Source: Paenibacillus sp. FSL H7-0331 (GTDB lineage: Bacteria; Bacillota; Bacilli; Paenibacillales; NBRC-103111). Taken from it: 64,000 nt of DNA. The DNA lies in assembly GCF_001956045.1 (NCBI RefSeq), contig NZ_MRTH01000007.1, positions 1 through 64,000 of the forward strand, written 5' to 3'. Positions 26,723 to 34,707 of the stretch are shown here, one piece after another (the first letter of the stretch is position 1; every line of letters begins with the position of its first letter). A program made the translations under genes and the position numbers. The notes under the pieces are model-generated. The model saw only the letters and a list, made by a program, of their open reading frames with translations, had not been told where the DNA came from and did no database searches.

Positions 26723-27586
26723 ATGCTGACTCCTGGTGAACTAGCCGCCAGACTGAATAAACTAGTAATTTCCCTGCTGCTTGTCGGCCATCAAAAATGC
26801 AGCCCTGAATGGCGACAGCTGCCCCGAACGATCCGGCATCATTCGATTTGGCTGATTATTAAAGGAAAAGGCAGCTTTACGATTAATGGAACCCATTACC
26901 CTGCGGACCCTGGCAAGTTCTTCTCCTTCAGTCCCGGTATGGAAGTTGAGCGGCAAACCGATCCCGAGCAGCCGCTGGAATACTATTTCTTTCGTTTTCA
27001 TTATACGGAAACTTTCGACGAGAAGGAACAGTGGATTTCCCGAAGCTCGGAAGAGTCGCCATTTCCTCTGGAGGGCATGTACACCGTACACAACACACCC
27101 CAGCTTATTTATTTGTTCGAGCAATTGGACATATTATGGAAACGTAGAGGGCATATGACAGCCATGCGTCGTAAAATATTGCTGCTGGAGTTTTTCATGA
27201 CGTTGATTCAGGATTTCCGCGCACAAAAAGTCGCCGGCAATACAACTGCCGCCATTGAACTAACCCAGGATTATATGGTAGGCCACTACCAGGAGCCTCT
27301 TACTCTTGAAGGACTTGCACAAATGGCTGGCTTGAGTATAAGTCATTACTCCCGATTATTCAAAAAATATATAGGCTACAGCCCAATTGATTATTTGACG
27401 CATCTCCGCGTTGACCGTGCCAAGGAACTGCTGATGCTGTCCGATTATCGTCTGAAATCGATAGCGAGCAGTGTGGGCTATACAGATGAGTTTTATTTCA
27501 GCCGTATTTTCAAAAAAGTAACCGGCGTATCTCCACGTGACTATGCCAAAAAGCATCGTTTTGTTACGTCAGCAGATCGCAATTGA
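26723..27586 (+). CDS. AraC-family transcriptional regulator, 287 aa
   Basis: The N-terminal cupin-like sensor (about 15-150) has HHSIWLIIKGKGSFTINGTHYPADPGKFFSFSPG. The C-terminal double helix-turn-helix (about 185-283) has EPLTLEGLAQMAGLSISHYSRLFKKYIGYSPIDYLTHLRVDRAKELL and IASSVGYTDEFYFSRIFKKVTGVSPRDYAKK. The usual role is control of sugar or oligosaccharide use, but the ligand is not evident. The ATG at 26723 has AAGGAG 8 nt upstream. Two genes for a membrane protein and a cytochrome c lipoprotein follow closely on the same strand, which is an unusual partnership for this class. Confidence 0.92.
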   Translation: MLTPGELAARLNKLVISLLLVGHQKCSPEWRQLPRTIRHHSIWLIIKGKGSFTINGTHYPADPGKFFSFSPGMEVERQTDPEQPLEYYFFRFHYTETFDEKEQWISRSSEESPFPLEGMYTVHNTPQLIYLFEQLDILWKRRGHMTAMRRKILLLEFFMTLIQDFRAQKVAGNTTAAIELTQDYMVGHYQEPLTLEGLAQMAGLSISHYSRLFKKYIGYSPIDYLTHLRVDRAKELLMLSDYRLKSIASSVGYTDEFYFSRIFKKVTGVSPRDYAKKHRFVTSADRN

Positions 27587-27606
27587 TGCACAGAAAAGGT
27601 GTGAAG

Positions 27607-28176
27607 ATGATGAAATCAGTTGAAGCCATGAACCCGAAGCAGACTATATTGCAAAACATTCAAAACTCACGACCGTATCTCGTATGGTTGATGATCTGGG
27701 GAATCCAATCCGTGCTGGCGTCCACATTGGAATTTATCGGACAATGGCTGAATGTCTCTCCCTGGCAGTCGATTCCACTGTGGATTGCGCTTGCAGCTAG
27801 TGCTGTTGTGATATGGAGGGATGTCCGGCTTGGCGTCTGGGGCAAAGTAACGATACCTGCCGGTGCATCTGTATGGTCTGTGATCATGATCATCGTAGCG
27901 GTTTGGACGCTTGGGTATGTACACGCTGCAGATGTTTCCTTTATACCCTTGATGAAATCCTTCATTGTTGCCGCGTCACTTGCTCAACTAGGCGTTTGGC
28001 TCGGAAGACCCATCCTTTATATAGGCATTTGGCAGTTTGTGCTCACAGTTGTGGTTGCGACTCAATATCTGGGCTTGGCTTCGGTCGTGCTTGGGGGCGC
28101 TGGAGGGCTAAGTATGATTGGTTTAGCGTGGATGTTGTACATAGGAAATAAACAATCGGAGGGCGTTATCCAATGA
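27607..28176 (+). CDS. Membrane protein of unknown function, 189 aa
   Basis: Four or five predicted membrane segments, e.g. VWLMIWGIQSVLASTLEFIG, IPLWIALAASAVVIW, VWSVIMIIVAVWTLGYVH and ILYIGIWQFVLTVVVATQYL. I recognise no family motif. An AAAGGTG site precedes the ATG at 27607; an earlier ATG at 27583 is less well placed. Its stop overlaps the ATG of the downstream cytochrome c gene (ATGA), so translation is coupled. It might help membrane electron transfer, but this is guesswork from context. Confidence 0.75.
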   Translation: MMKSVEAMNPKQTILQNIQNSRPYLVWLMIWGIQSVLASTLEFIGQWLNVSPWQSIPLWIALAASAVVIWRDVRLGVWGKVTIPAGASVWSVIMIIVAVWTLGYVHAADVSFIPLMKSFIVAASLAQLGVWLGRPILYIGIWQFVLTVVVATQYLGLASVVLGGAGGLSMIGLAWMLYIGNKQSEGVIQ

Positions 28177-28553
28177 ACAGACGGACCCAATATATGCTAA
28201 CAGTAATTATTGTTCTAACCTTGGGCATTGTATCAGGCTGTGGCAGCAATACGCAAAATAGCGGTAAGGAACCATTTGGGGCCGCAAAAAATGCGAATCA
28301 AAACGATGCGTTGGTGGGTGCACCCGAGCAAGTCCAATCCGTTTATAAGCAAAATTGCCTATCCTGTCACGGAGGCGGGCTAGAAGGGCGTGTAGGACCC
28401 AAAACGAATCTGCAGCAGGTAGGCTCACGGTTAACTAAGGAGCAGATAGATAAGCAAATTACTGGCGGCGGCAACGGAATGCCTGCTTTCGGGACCAAGC
28501 TGAAGCCAGAGGAAACGCAGGCCTTGGTAGACTGGTTGGCTACCAAGCGTTAG
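28173..28553 (+). CDS. Cytochrome c lipoprotein (c551/CccB-like), 126 aa
   Basis: A lipid-anchored mono-haem electron carrier outside the membrane. A lipoprotein signal with lipobox VSGC (Cys at about 23) is followed by a Ser/Asn/Ala-rich linker, the haem site CLSCHGG, and the axial Met region in GMPAFGTKLKPEETQALVDWL. The size and layout match Bacillus cytochrome c551 (CccB). It is translationally coupled to the upstream membrane protein. It could pass electrons to the caa3 oxidase encoded at 44-49 kb. The gene symbol is left blank because several paralogues exist. Confidence 0.92.
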   Translation: MNRRTQYMLTVIIVLTLGIVSGCGSNTQNSGKEPFGAAKNANQNDALVGAPEQVQSVYKQNCLSCHGGGLEGRVGPKTNLQQVGSRLTKEQIDKQITGGGNGMPAFGTKLKPEETQALVDWLATKR

Positions 28554-28556
28554 AAG

Positions 28557-28588
28557 GAAGCCTGCGCTTCTATGGATGCTCAGGCTTC
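28557..28588. terminator. Hairpin between convergent cytochrome c and acpS genes
   Basis: GAAGCCTG (28557-28564) pairs perfectly with CAGGCTTC (28581-28588). There is no clear T run, so termination efficiency is doubtful. Confidence 0.4.
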
Positions 28589-28604
28589 GTTGAACGGCTA
28601 ACTG

Positions 28605-29006
28605 CTATGCCTGTTTCCCTCTGTTCTCCACCATCACATATGCCATTGCTGTCGAATCGGTATGAGTAATGCTGAGGTGAATGACCGTGCAAGCCGGATC
28701 AAGCTCCAGCCGCTGCAAGGCTGCATGGTCGACCGTACAGATCGGCTTGCCGCGTTCATCCGGCAGCACCTCAATGTGCTGCAGCGATACCTGCTTGCCG
28801 ATACCACAGCCCAATGCCTTGCTGACCGCCTCCTTTGCGGCAAAGCGACCAGCAATAAATTCGGCCACGCGTCCCTGCCGCTTGGCCGCCAACTCCCGCT
28901 CTCCCGGTGTCAGTACGCGAACAGCAAACCGCTCCCCTGCGTCGCCCTTCATAATCTTATTCACTCTGGCGATATCGACTAAGTCGATTCCAATACCTAT
29001 AATCAT
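28605..29006 (-). CDS. acpS: Holo-[acyl-carrier-protein] synthase, 133 aa
   Basis: Transfers 4'-phosphopantetheine from CoA to acyl carrier protein. It has the N-terminal GIGIDLVDIARV with the Mg-binding Asp, the second motif FIAGRFAAKEAVSKALG (F-x-x-K-E-A), and HLSITHTDSTAMAYVMVE. The length is usual. Downstream of nadE on the same strand with an 85 bp gap, so co-transcription is possible. In Bacillus acpS is commonly near dal/ydcC; that context is not seen here. Confidence 0.96.
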   Translation of the reverse strand: MIIGIGIDLVDIARVNKIMKGDAGERFAVRVLTPGERELAAKRQGRVAEFIAGRFAAKEAVSKALGCGIGKQVSLQHIEVLPDERGKPICTVDHAALQRLELDPACTVIHLSITHTDSTAMAYVMVENRGKQA

Positions 29007-29091
29007 TGAAGCTTTAACCTTCTTCCATGCTTTCTATGCAGATAAACTACAAACACGTGGTGAATAATGAGCAAGCTTATCCAGCGTAATG

Positions 29092-29901
29092 TTACACTCC
29101 CGGAATAGTTACTCGCTTATGCTCGGTCTTTAGATACTGCTTCTCCAGCTTCTCCTTGGCTGCAGGAGAAATCTCTTTGCCCTCCAGATAATCGCTGTTG
29201 TCTTCATAAGTGATGCCAAGCTCGGACTCATCCGTCTGTCCTTCCCATAATCCAGCCGTTGGCGCTTTATCCAATACACTTTGCGGAACACCCAGCACTG
29301 CCGCTAGCTGTCGAACTTGTCGTTTGTTTAATGTGCTGAGTGGTGTAATATCAACGGCACCGTCTCCATACTTCGTGAAAAATCCGGTGATCGCCTCCGA
29401 TGCATGATCGGTTCCAACAACAAGTAAATTCAAATCGAATGCCAATGCATATTGCAGCACCATCCGCGTTCTTGCCTTTACGTTGCCTTTGCCCGCACGA
29501 CTTATATGACGATGAATACCGATCGATTTAAGCCCATATTCGGCTTCAAGCGCGATTTCATTGACGGTTTCTTCGATATTCGTCTCGATTTTGTAGGTTA
29601 ATCCGAAGGCTTCAGCTACCGCATAGCTGTCTGTAATATCCGACTGCTCTCCGTAAGGCTGAAACACACCTACCGTTTTGTACTCTCTTCCCTTTTCCGC
29701 CGTTAACTCATCGGTGGCCTGCTTGCACAATCCCGCTGCCACGGCGCTGTCAATACCTCCGCTAATCGCAATCAACAGCCCATCGACAGCGGCATTTTCT
29801 ATGTATTGCTTCAAAAAGTCAACCCGTTTGCGAATTTCCTCATCCACCTGTATAGTCGGTTTCACACCCAGCTTAGCGATAATTTCCTGCTGCAAATTCA
29901 T
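29092..29901 (-). CDS. nadE: NH3-dependent NAD synthetase, 269 aa
   Basis: Amidates nicotinic acid adenine dinucleotide to NAD. The PP-loop is AISGGIDSAVAAG. Other family segments are RTRMVLQYALA, VVGTDHASEAITGFFTKYGDGAVDITPLSTLNKRQVRQLA and APTAGLWEGQTDESELGITY. It is the short ammonia-dependent form with no glutaminase domain, close to Bacillus NadE (272 aa). The ATG at 29899-29901 is preceded by GGTGGAG; the longer frame lacks support. Confidence 0.97.
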   Translation of the reverse strand: MNLQQEIIAKLGVKPTIQVDEEIRKRVDFLKQYIENAAVDGLLIAISGGIDSAVAAGLCKQATDELTAEKGREYKTVGVFQPYGEQSDITDSYAVAEAFGLTYKIETNIEETVNEIALEAEYGLKSIGIHRHISRAGKGNVKARTRMVLQYALAFDLNLLVVGTDHASEAITGFFTKYGDGAVDITPLSTLNKRQVRQLAAVLGVPQSVLDKAPTAGLWEGQTDESELGITYEDNSDYLEGKEISPAAKEKLEKQYLKTEHKRVTIPGV

Positions 29902-29930
29902 GACTCTCCACCTCTCCCTATCCATTTTTA

Positions 29931-29979
29931 CAAAAAAACTCCCGCAGCAGCCCAGGGAATCCTGAGGCCGGGGGAGTCT
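29931..29979 (-). terminator. Terminator after the bacilliredoxin gene
   Basis: ACTCCC..CGGCCTCAGG / CCTGGGCTG..GGGAGT stem followed by seven T residues on the minus strand, just ahead of the nadE start. Confidence 0.85.
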
Positions 29980-30015
29980 TCGTATATCGGAAGCGTTTAT
30001 TGGATAAACAGCTTC

Positions 30016-30450
30016 CTACTTACAGTAGTTTTCAAAAGCGCTTGTCAGGTCGTTAGCGATTAAATCAGCGGAACGATCCTCAATTTGATGACGTTGAATA
30101 AAATGAACAAGCTGTCCATCCTTAAACAAAGCGATTGATGGTGATGATGGTGGATAAGGAGCCAAATACTCACGTGCTTTGGCAGTTGCTTCTTTATCCT
30201 GACCGGCAAATACCGTGAACAAATGGTCCGGTTTCACCTCGTTTTGCAATGCTTTGGCTACACCTGGTCTGCATTGACCAGCAGCACATCCGCATACGGA
30301 ATTAATGACAACAAGAGCTGTACCTTTTACGTCTGCGAGGTTTTCAACAACTTCCTCCGGCGTACGCAGCTCAGTAATTCCGATTCGGGTTAAATCATCT
30401 CTCATCGGTTGGACCATATCTTTCATGTACGATTCAAATGACATCGACAT
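30016..30450 (-). CDS. Bacilliredoxin BrxA/BrxB family protein, 144 aa
   Basis: Removes bacillithiol from S-bacillithiolated proteins in the cytosol. The active-site motif NSVCGCAAGQCRPG has the CGC pair at Cys53 and Cys55, and the thioredoxin-like fold shows TVFAGQDKEATAKAREYL and PSSPSIALFKDGQLVHFIQRHQIEDR. These are features of YphP/YqiW (BrxA/BrxB). It implies that the organism makes bacillithiol. Which of the two paralogues it is cannot be told. It has its own terminator. Confidence 0.95.
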   Translation of the reverse strand: MSMSFESYMKDMVQPMRDDLTRIGITELRTPEEVVENLADVKGTALVVINSVCGCAAGQCRPGVAKALQNEVKPDHLFTVFAGQDKEATAKAREYLAPYPPSSPSIALFKDGQLVHFIQRHQIEDRSADLIANDLTSAFENYCK

Positions 30451-30561
30451 CTTAGCTCATCTCCTTTACTAACATAATGATATAAAAACTATTCTAACTC
30501 CCATTATACATCGGCAAGGTTGGAAAGCAAAGGTTCTTTGTACGCTCGCCATAATCTTCGG

Positions 30562-31341
30562 TTAGCTTTTTCCTGGTCGCAGAAATTGAAAGGTATAAGA
30601 ATCCTTGCCCAGCACATCAAAATGATAACCAGACTGCTGCAAATAGGAAATAATTTCCGGTAGTGCTTCCACTGTCGTCGTCTTTACATCCATATCGTGC
30701 ATAAGTACAATAATTTGTTTTTTGCCGCTGCTGTTGCTTTTAACCGATTCCACAATCGCTTCCTTGCTCTGAGTGACTGCTGCTGCGTCAGTAGAACTCA
30801 CATTCCAGTCAAAATACTGATAGCCAAGAGCTGACATCTCGCGGGTAATAGCACTCATGATATGACGGCCACCTGATCGCCAGCTTAAATGATTATTGGA
30901 TCCTCCGGGATAACGAAGGATATTCGGCTTGACCCCTACGGTTTCTTCCAAGAATCGGTTCAGCCGATCAACATCAGCCTTAAAGGCCCCTACCGAAGCA
31001 TAAATACGTTTATAATCGTGTGAATACGTGTGATTGCCGAGCGTATGCCCTTCATCTACAATTCGATGAAGCATCTGCTTACTGTAGTCAGAAGTTTTTC
31101 CTGTAACAAAAAATGTAGCCTTGATCCCATCTTTCTGCAAAATATCCAAAATGCGTGAAGTACTTTGCGAAGGTCCATCGTCAAAGGTTAAGTACGCAAT
31201 CTTATCTGATGACGTTACAGCTGCAGCTGCTGGAGATGGCGGTAACAAGAGTGCCGCTACACCCTTCCCACCTATTTGTAAGGTGAAGACACAGATCATC
31301 ATGAACAAAGCCGCAATTATCATGTAAATAAGGTATTTCAT
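30562..31341 (-). CDS. Polysaccharide deacetylase (NodB domain), membrane-anchored, 259 aa
   Basis: A carbohydrate esterase family 4 enzyme that probably deacetylates peptidoglycan or another wall glycan outside the cell. An N-terminal membrane segment (about 2-28) is followed by the NodB domain: AYLTFDDGPSQST (motif 1), LGNHTYSHDYKR with the metal His pair (motif 2), LRYPGGSNNH (motif 3), YFDWNVSSTDA (motif 4) and IVLMHDMD (motif 5). All catalytic motifs are intact. The ATG at 31339-31341 has GGAGG 6 nt upstream. The gene is single and divergent from dedA. Confidence 0.93.
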   Translation of the reverse strand: MKYLIYMIIAALFMMICVFTLQIGGKGVAALLLPPSPAAAAVTSSDKIAYLTFDDGPSQSTSRILDILQKDGIKATFFVTGKTSDYSKQMLHRIVDEGHTLGNHTYSHDYKRIYASVGAFKADVDRLNRFLEETVGVKPNILRYPGGSNNHLSWRSGGRHIMSAITREMSALGYQYFDWNVSSTDAAAVTQSKEAIVESVKSNSSGKKQIIVLMHDMDVKTTTVEALPEIISYLQQSGYHFDVLGKDSYTFQFLRPGKS

Positions 31342-31523
31342 AGCAGTCCTCCCCTGCAATTAGTATGGACATAGGTGGACGTCAGCAGGCTGGGCGATTA
31401 TTGGTTCCCATGCTATGAATTCCCTTATTCAGCAGTGGCATAGCCAGGATTTTACCACTTTTGCTGTTCGAGGTTTTTATTGGTATATTTAGTTTGAGCC
31501 TAATGGAGAAATGGAGCTTGAGA

Positions 31524-32147
31524 ATGACTTATGAAGCGCTGATAACGATGATTGGACAATATGGGTATGCAGCATTATTTTTTGCTTTATGGCTAGGAAT
31601 TGTTGGGATGCCTGTTCCGGATGAAGGTATTGTCATGACTGGTGGAGCCGTGACCGCAAGCGGTCTACTCTTGCCGATTCCTGCCTTTCTACTGACTTAT
31701 TTGGGGGTTGTGTCAGGACTGACGCTGGGTTATGTCTTAGGACGATGGATTGGCACACCGGCGTTGAACCGAATGCGTCGCAAAAAAAAGCTTGCTTTAT
31801 ATGTAGACAAGTCAGAGCGGCTGGTGGCCCGTTACGGTTCATACGCACTGGCGATTAGCTACTTTCTGCCGGTAGTTCGCCATATCATTCCGTATCTTGT
31901 GGGCTTGAATAAAATGTCCTTTCGACGTTACGCCCTTATCTCATACTCAACCGGATTCGTATGGACACTGCTATTCTTCACATTAGGCTACGTTGCAGGA
32001 GATCATGTACCCCAGCTGGCACTTTTGGTGCATCGGTACGGGTTACAGCTGTTATGGTTGCCTGCGATCGCTCTGATCGTATATATCATTATTAGAATAT
32101 GGAAAAAACAACGGAGGTTGTTAACCAAAGGGAGATTAGATTCATGA
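31524..32147 (+). CDS. DedA family membrane protein, 207 aa
   Basis: A multi-pass membrane protein of the DedA/VTT family, some of which flip undecaprenyl phosphate or other lipids. It has FALWLGIVGMPVPDEGIVMTGG near the N-terminus and the conserved YFLPVVRHIIPYLVGLNKMSFRRYALISYSTGFVWTLLFFTLGYVAGDH. Four or five membrane segments are expected. The ATG at 31524 has GGAG 7 nt upstream; frames starting at 31461 or 31503 lack a good site. Its stop overlaps the ATG of the flavoprotein gene (ATGA), so the two are coupled. Lipid substrate unknown. Confidence 0.9.
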   Translation: MTYEALITMIGQYGYAALFFALWLGIVGMPVPDEGIVMTGGAVTASGLLLPIPAFLLTYLGVVSGLTLGYVLGRWIGTPALNRMRRKKKLALYVDKSERLVARYGSYALAISYFLPVVRHIIPYLVGLNKMSFRRYALISYSTGFVWTLLFFTLGYVAGDHVPQLALLVHRYGLQLLWLPAIALIVYIIIRIWKKQRRLLTKGRLDS

Positions 32148-33412
32148 AGTTCGATGTAATTGTTATCGGCGGCGGTTCAGCCGGTCTTATGGCAAGTATT
32201 GCAGCAAGCGGTAACGGCGCGAAGGTACTATTGATTGACAAGGGTGACAAGCTGGGGCGAAAGCTCGGAATTTCGGGTGGCGGTCGATGCAACGTTACGA
32301 ATAACAAGGATATTGATGAGCTGATCAAGAACATTCCCGGTAACGGGCGTTTTCTATATAGTGCATTTACCCATTTTGGCAGCAAGGACATTATCACTTT
32401 CTTTGAGGGGCTTGGAATTAAGCTGAAGGAAGAGGACCGAGGTCGAATGTTTCCTGTTACCGATAAGGCCAAAAATGTAGTCGACGCGTTGATCAATCAG
32501 GTGAAGCGCCAAGGCGTCCATATTCAGACGAATGCTCCTGTTGCAGAAATCCTGTACAAGGAAGGACGAACAGCAGGTGTGCGGCTGCAGTCGGGAGAGC
32601 TGATTCACGCGGCTTGCGTCATTGTCGCTACAGGAGGCAAGTCAGTGCCGCAAACAGGTTCAACTGGTGATGGTTATCCATGGGCCGAGCATGCGGGACA
32701 TTCGATATCTGAGCTTTTTCCCACCGAGGTGCCTATCACTTCCAAGGAACCTTTCATAAAGAGTAAAGAGCTGCAGGGACTATCCCTGCGTGACGTCACA
32801 CTATCCGTATGGAATCCAAAGGGGAAAAAGCTCATCGAGCATGAAGGCGACCTGATCTTTACGCATTTTGGCATATCCGGTCCTATCGTGTTACGATGCA
32901 GCCAATTTGTTGTTAAGGCGCTCAAGCAATTTGGTACACCTACGATAACATTAACGATAGACCTTCTTCCCGAGCAGAGCCTGCAAGAGGTCCATGACTA
33001 CACGCTTGGCTTAGCCCGGACAGACGCCAAAAAAGCGATAAAAAATGTACTAAAGGCGGTTTTGCCCGAACGGCTTATTCCTCTCTTACTGCACAAAGCG
33101 GAGCTAAAGGAAGACATTACCTATGATAATATCCCTAAGCAGCAATGGCTTGAATTGTGCAAGCTCATCAAAGCTTTTCCTATTGAGGCGAATGGGACAC
33201 TGTCCATCGAAGAAGCCTTTGTTACAGGCGGAGGTATTAATCTTAAGCAGGTAGATCCGAAAACTATGGAATCAAAACTAATGAGCGGACTGTATTTTTG
33301 CGGTGAGATTCTTGATATCCACGGTTATACGGGTGGTTACAACATATCGGCGGCTTTTGCTACAGGACATACAGCTGGAACCCACGCTTCACTTTCCTTG
33401 CAAAAGGTGTAG
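32144..33412 (+). CDS. FAD-dependent oxidoreductase, HI0933/BaiN family (YtfP-like), 422 aa
   Basis: A flavoprotein with an N-terminal dinucleotide-binding fold (VIVIGGGSAGLMASIAASGNG) and the family signature LGRKLGISGGGRCNVTN just after it. A middle domain has TGGKSVPQTGSTGDGYPWAEHAGH, and FTHFGISGPIVLRCS. The C-terminal FAD motif is GLYFCGEILDIHGYTGGYNISAAFATGHTAG. It matches the HI0933-like family (Bacillus YtfP), whose physiological reaction is mostly unknown. The ATG at 32144 overlaps the dedA stop and has AGGGAG upstream. Confidence 0.93.
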   Translation: MKFDVIVIGGGSAGLMASIAASGNGAKVLLIDKGDKLGRKLGISGGGRCNVTNNKDIDELIKNIPGNGRFLYSAFTHFGSKDIITFFEGLGIKLKEEDRGRMFPVTDKAKNVVDALINQVKRQGVHIQTNAPVAEILYKEGRTAGVRLQSGELIHAACVIVATGGKSVPQTGSTGDGYPWAEHAGHSISELFPTEVPITSKEPFIKSKELQGLSLRDVTLSVWNPKGKKLIEHEGDLIFTHFGISGPIVLRCSQFVVKALKQFGTPTITLTIDLLPEQSLQEVHDYTLGLARTDAKKAIKNVLKAVLPERLIPLLLHKAELKEDITYDNIPKQQWLELCKLIKAFPIEANGTLSIEEAFVTGGGINLKQVDPKTMESKLMSGLYFCGEILDIHGYTGGYNISAAFATGHTAGTHASLSLQKV

Positions 33413-33520
33413 CGAGTAAGGTGGATTCATTTAGCTTAGCGGCCCAATATCCTTCCGATCTTCGATCACAGGTGCTTCTCCAGCATTATTGGGCTGCTTC
33501 ACTCCATCTTCATCGCACTT

Positions 33521-33991
33521 CTAGCCCTCATTCACATGCTCAGACTTGCTTTTTTGTGAGACATAATTTTGAATCATCGCAATTATCATAAAGAGTACCC
33601 CTATATTTATTGCCAAATCAGCAATATTCATCACACCTCGGCCTGAACCAAATGCCAAAAAATCAGTGACAGTACCCAATACGATGCGATCAATCGCATT
33701 GCCAACAGCACCCCCAACCATAAATCCAGTGCCTATGTCCATCAGCGTTCCGCGAAGCTCGCCTTTTTTGCGATAATACAAGATCCCTGCAATAAATAAG
33801 ACGGCAACCAAAGCAAACAGGCGTGCATATCCTGGAAATAGGCCACGCGCCATTCCGTCATTTTCAATATAAGTGAATTGTAATAGCCGGTGAACAGGTA
33901 TCGACTCTCCAAGCTCCATGTATAAGCGAACCAAACGTTTCGAAGCTTGGTCAATAATCATTACAATAGCAGCAATGATATAAAAAAGCAT
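33521..33991 (-). CDS. Signal peptidase II-like protein (variant LspA), 156 aa
   Basis: A four-helix membrane aspartyl protease homologue that would remove lipoprotein signal peptides. The two catalytic Asp motifs are present: GNAIDR and NIADLAIN. However, the usual N-x-G-A-A-F/W-G motif reads IENDGMARGLFPG, with bulky Met and Arg where small and aromatic residues are expected. A canonical lspA normally sits beside rluD, which is not here. I take this as a paralogue rather than the housekeeping enzyme. The ATG at 33989-33991 has GAGAGGA upstream. Neighbours give no hint of a special substrate. Confidence 0.8.
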   Translation of the reverse strand: MLFYIIAAIVMIIDQASKRLVRLYMELGESIPVHRLLQFTYIENDGMARGLFPGYARLFALVAVLFIAGILYYRKKGELRGTLMDIGTGFMVGGAVGNAIDRIVLGTVTDFLAFGSGRGVMNIADLAINIGVLFMIIAMIQNYVSQKSKSEHVNEG

Positions 33992-34082
33992 GGCATTGAT
34001 TCCTCTCTTGTTAAGACTTGCGCGTTTCAAATCGCCTATTTCGCGTTAATGATAAGTATCCAGTGTGCGAAGGGGAATACTA

Positions 34083-34592
34083 ATGAAAAAAATGTGGCGA
34101 ACGCTTCTGATTACCTCTTTATTATCTTTGATCATGTCCGGCCTTACTTCTGCACAAACCAACGGAGACTATGCCCCTGTAGCCAAAAGCAGCGATACCC
34201 ACCCGGCTTTCATTCAGGATATGTATACGGATAATGGAAAGACCTATATCGTTGTTGATGATATCGAATGGTATGAAGGTAAGGAAGCTGATGCTGTTTT
34301 TGCACAAAGAGAGCCTGAATTCGGGCAGATGGGTGCACCAAGCGGCTACTATATCGTTAATGATAACACTAAACTGCAAACTTTTGAAATTCAGCGCGAT
34401 GCAACGGTTCTGATGCAAATTTATAACCGAAACGGTAGTCCTGAGGAAGCTCAGATTGTATGGAATGAACCGATAACATTGAACAATTTCAAAGCTATTT
34501 TTAGCAAAGACGCCGTTATCCATGAGTATCCATACCATTTGACCGTTAAGAACGGGAAGATCGTAAACATCGTGCAGCAATATATTCCATAA
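34083..34592 (+). CDS. Secreted protein of unknown function, 169 aa
   Basis: An N-terminal signal peptide (about residues 1-26; KKMWRTLLITSLLSLIMSGLTSAQ) is followed by a soluble domain of about 140 residues with YIVVDDIEWYEGKEADAVFAQREPEF and SGYYIVNDNTKLQTFEI. I do not recognise the family well; similar secreted proteins occur in Bacilli. No catalytic motif is visible. AAGGGG stands 7 nt before the ATG. It is divergent from the lspA-like gene, with 91 bp between starts. Confidence 0.75.
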   Translation: MKKMWRTLLITSLLSLIMSGLTSAQTNGDYAPVAKSSDTHPAFIQDMYTDNGKTYIVVDDIEWYEGKEADAVFAQREPEFGQMGAPSGYYIVNDNTKLQTFEIQRDATVLMQIYNRNGSPEEAQIVWNEPITLNNFKAIFSKDAVIHEYPYHLTVKNGKIVNIVQQYIP

Positions 34593-34645
34593 AAATAAGA
34601 GCTTCAACCGGATCTGATTCGATCCTGCTGAAGCTCTTATTGTAT
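34593..34645. terminator. Bidirectional terminator between the secreted protein and CDF genes
   Basis: AATAAGAGCTTCA pairs with TGAAGCTCTTATT, with an inner GGATC/GATCC pair. Plus tail TTGTATTC and minus tail TTTTTATGG. Confidence 0.85.
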
Positions 34646-34707
34646 TCACGGACAAGCTAGCTCATGTGTATCGCTAAAATCCCGAGAGCCAAAGCCCTCA
34701 CGAGGAG

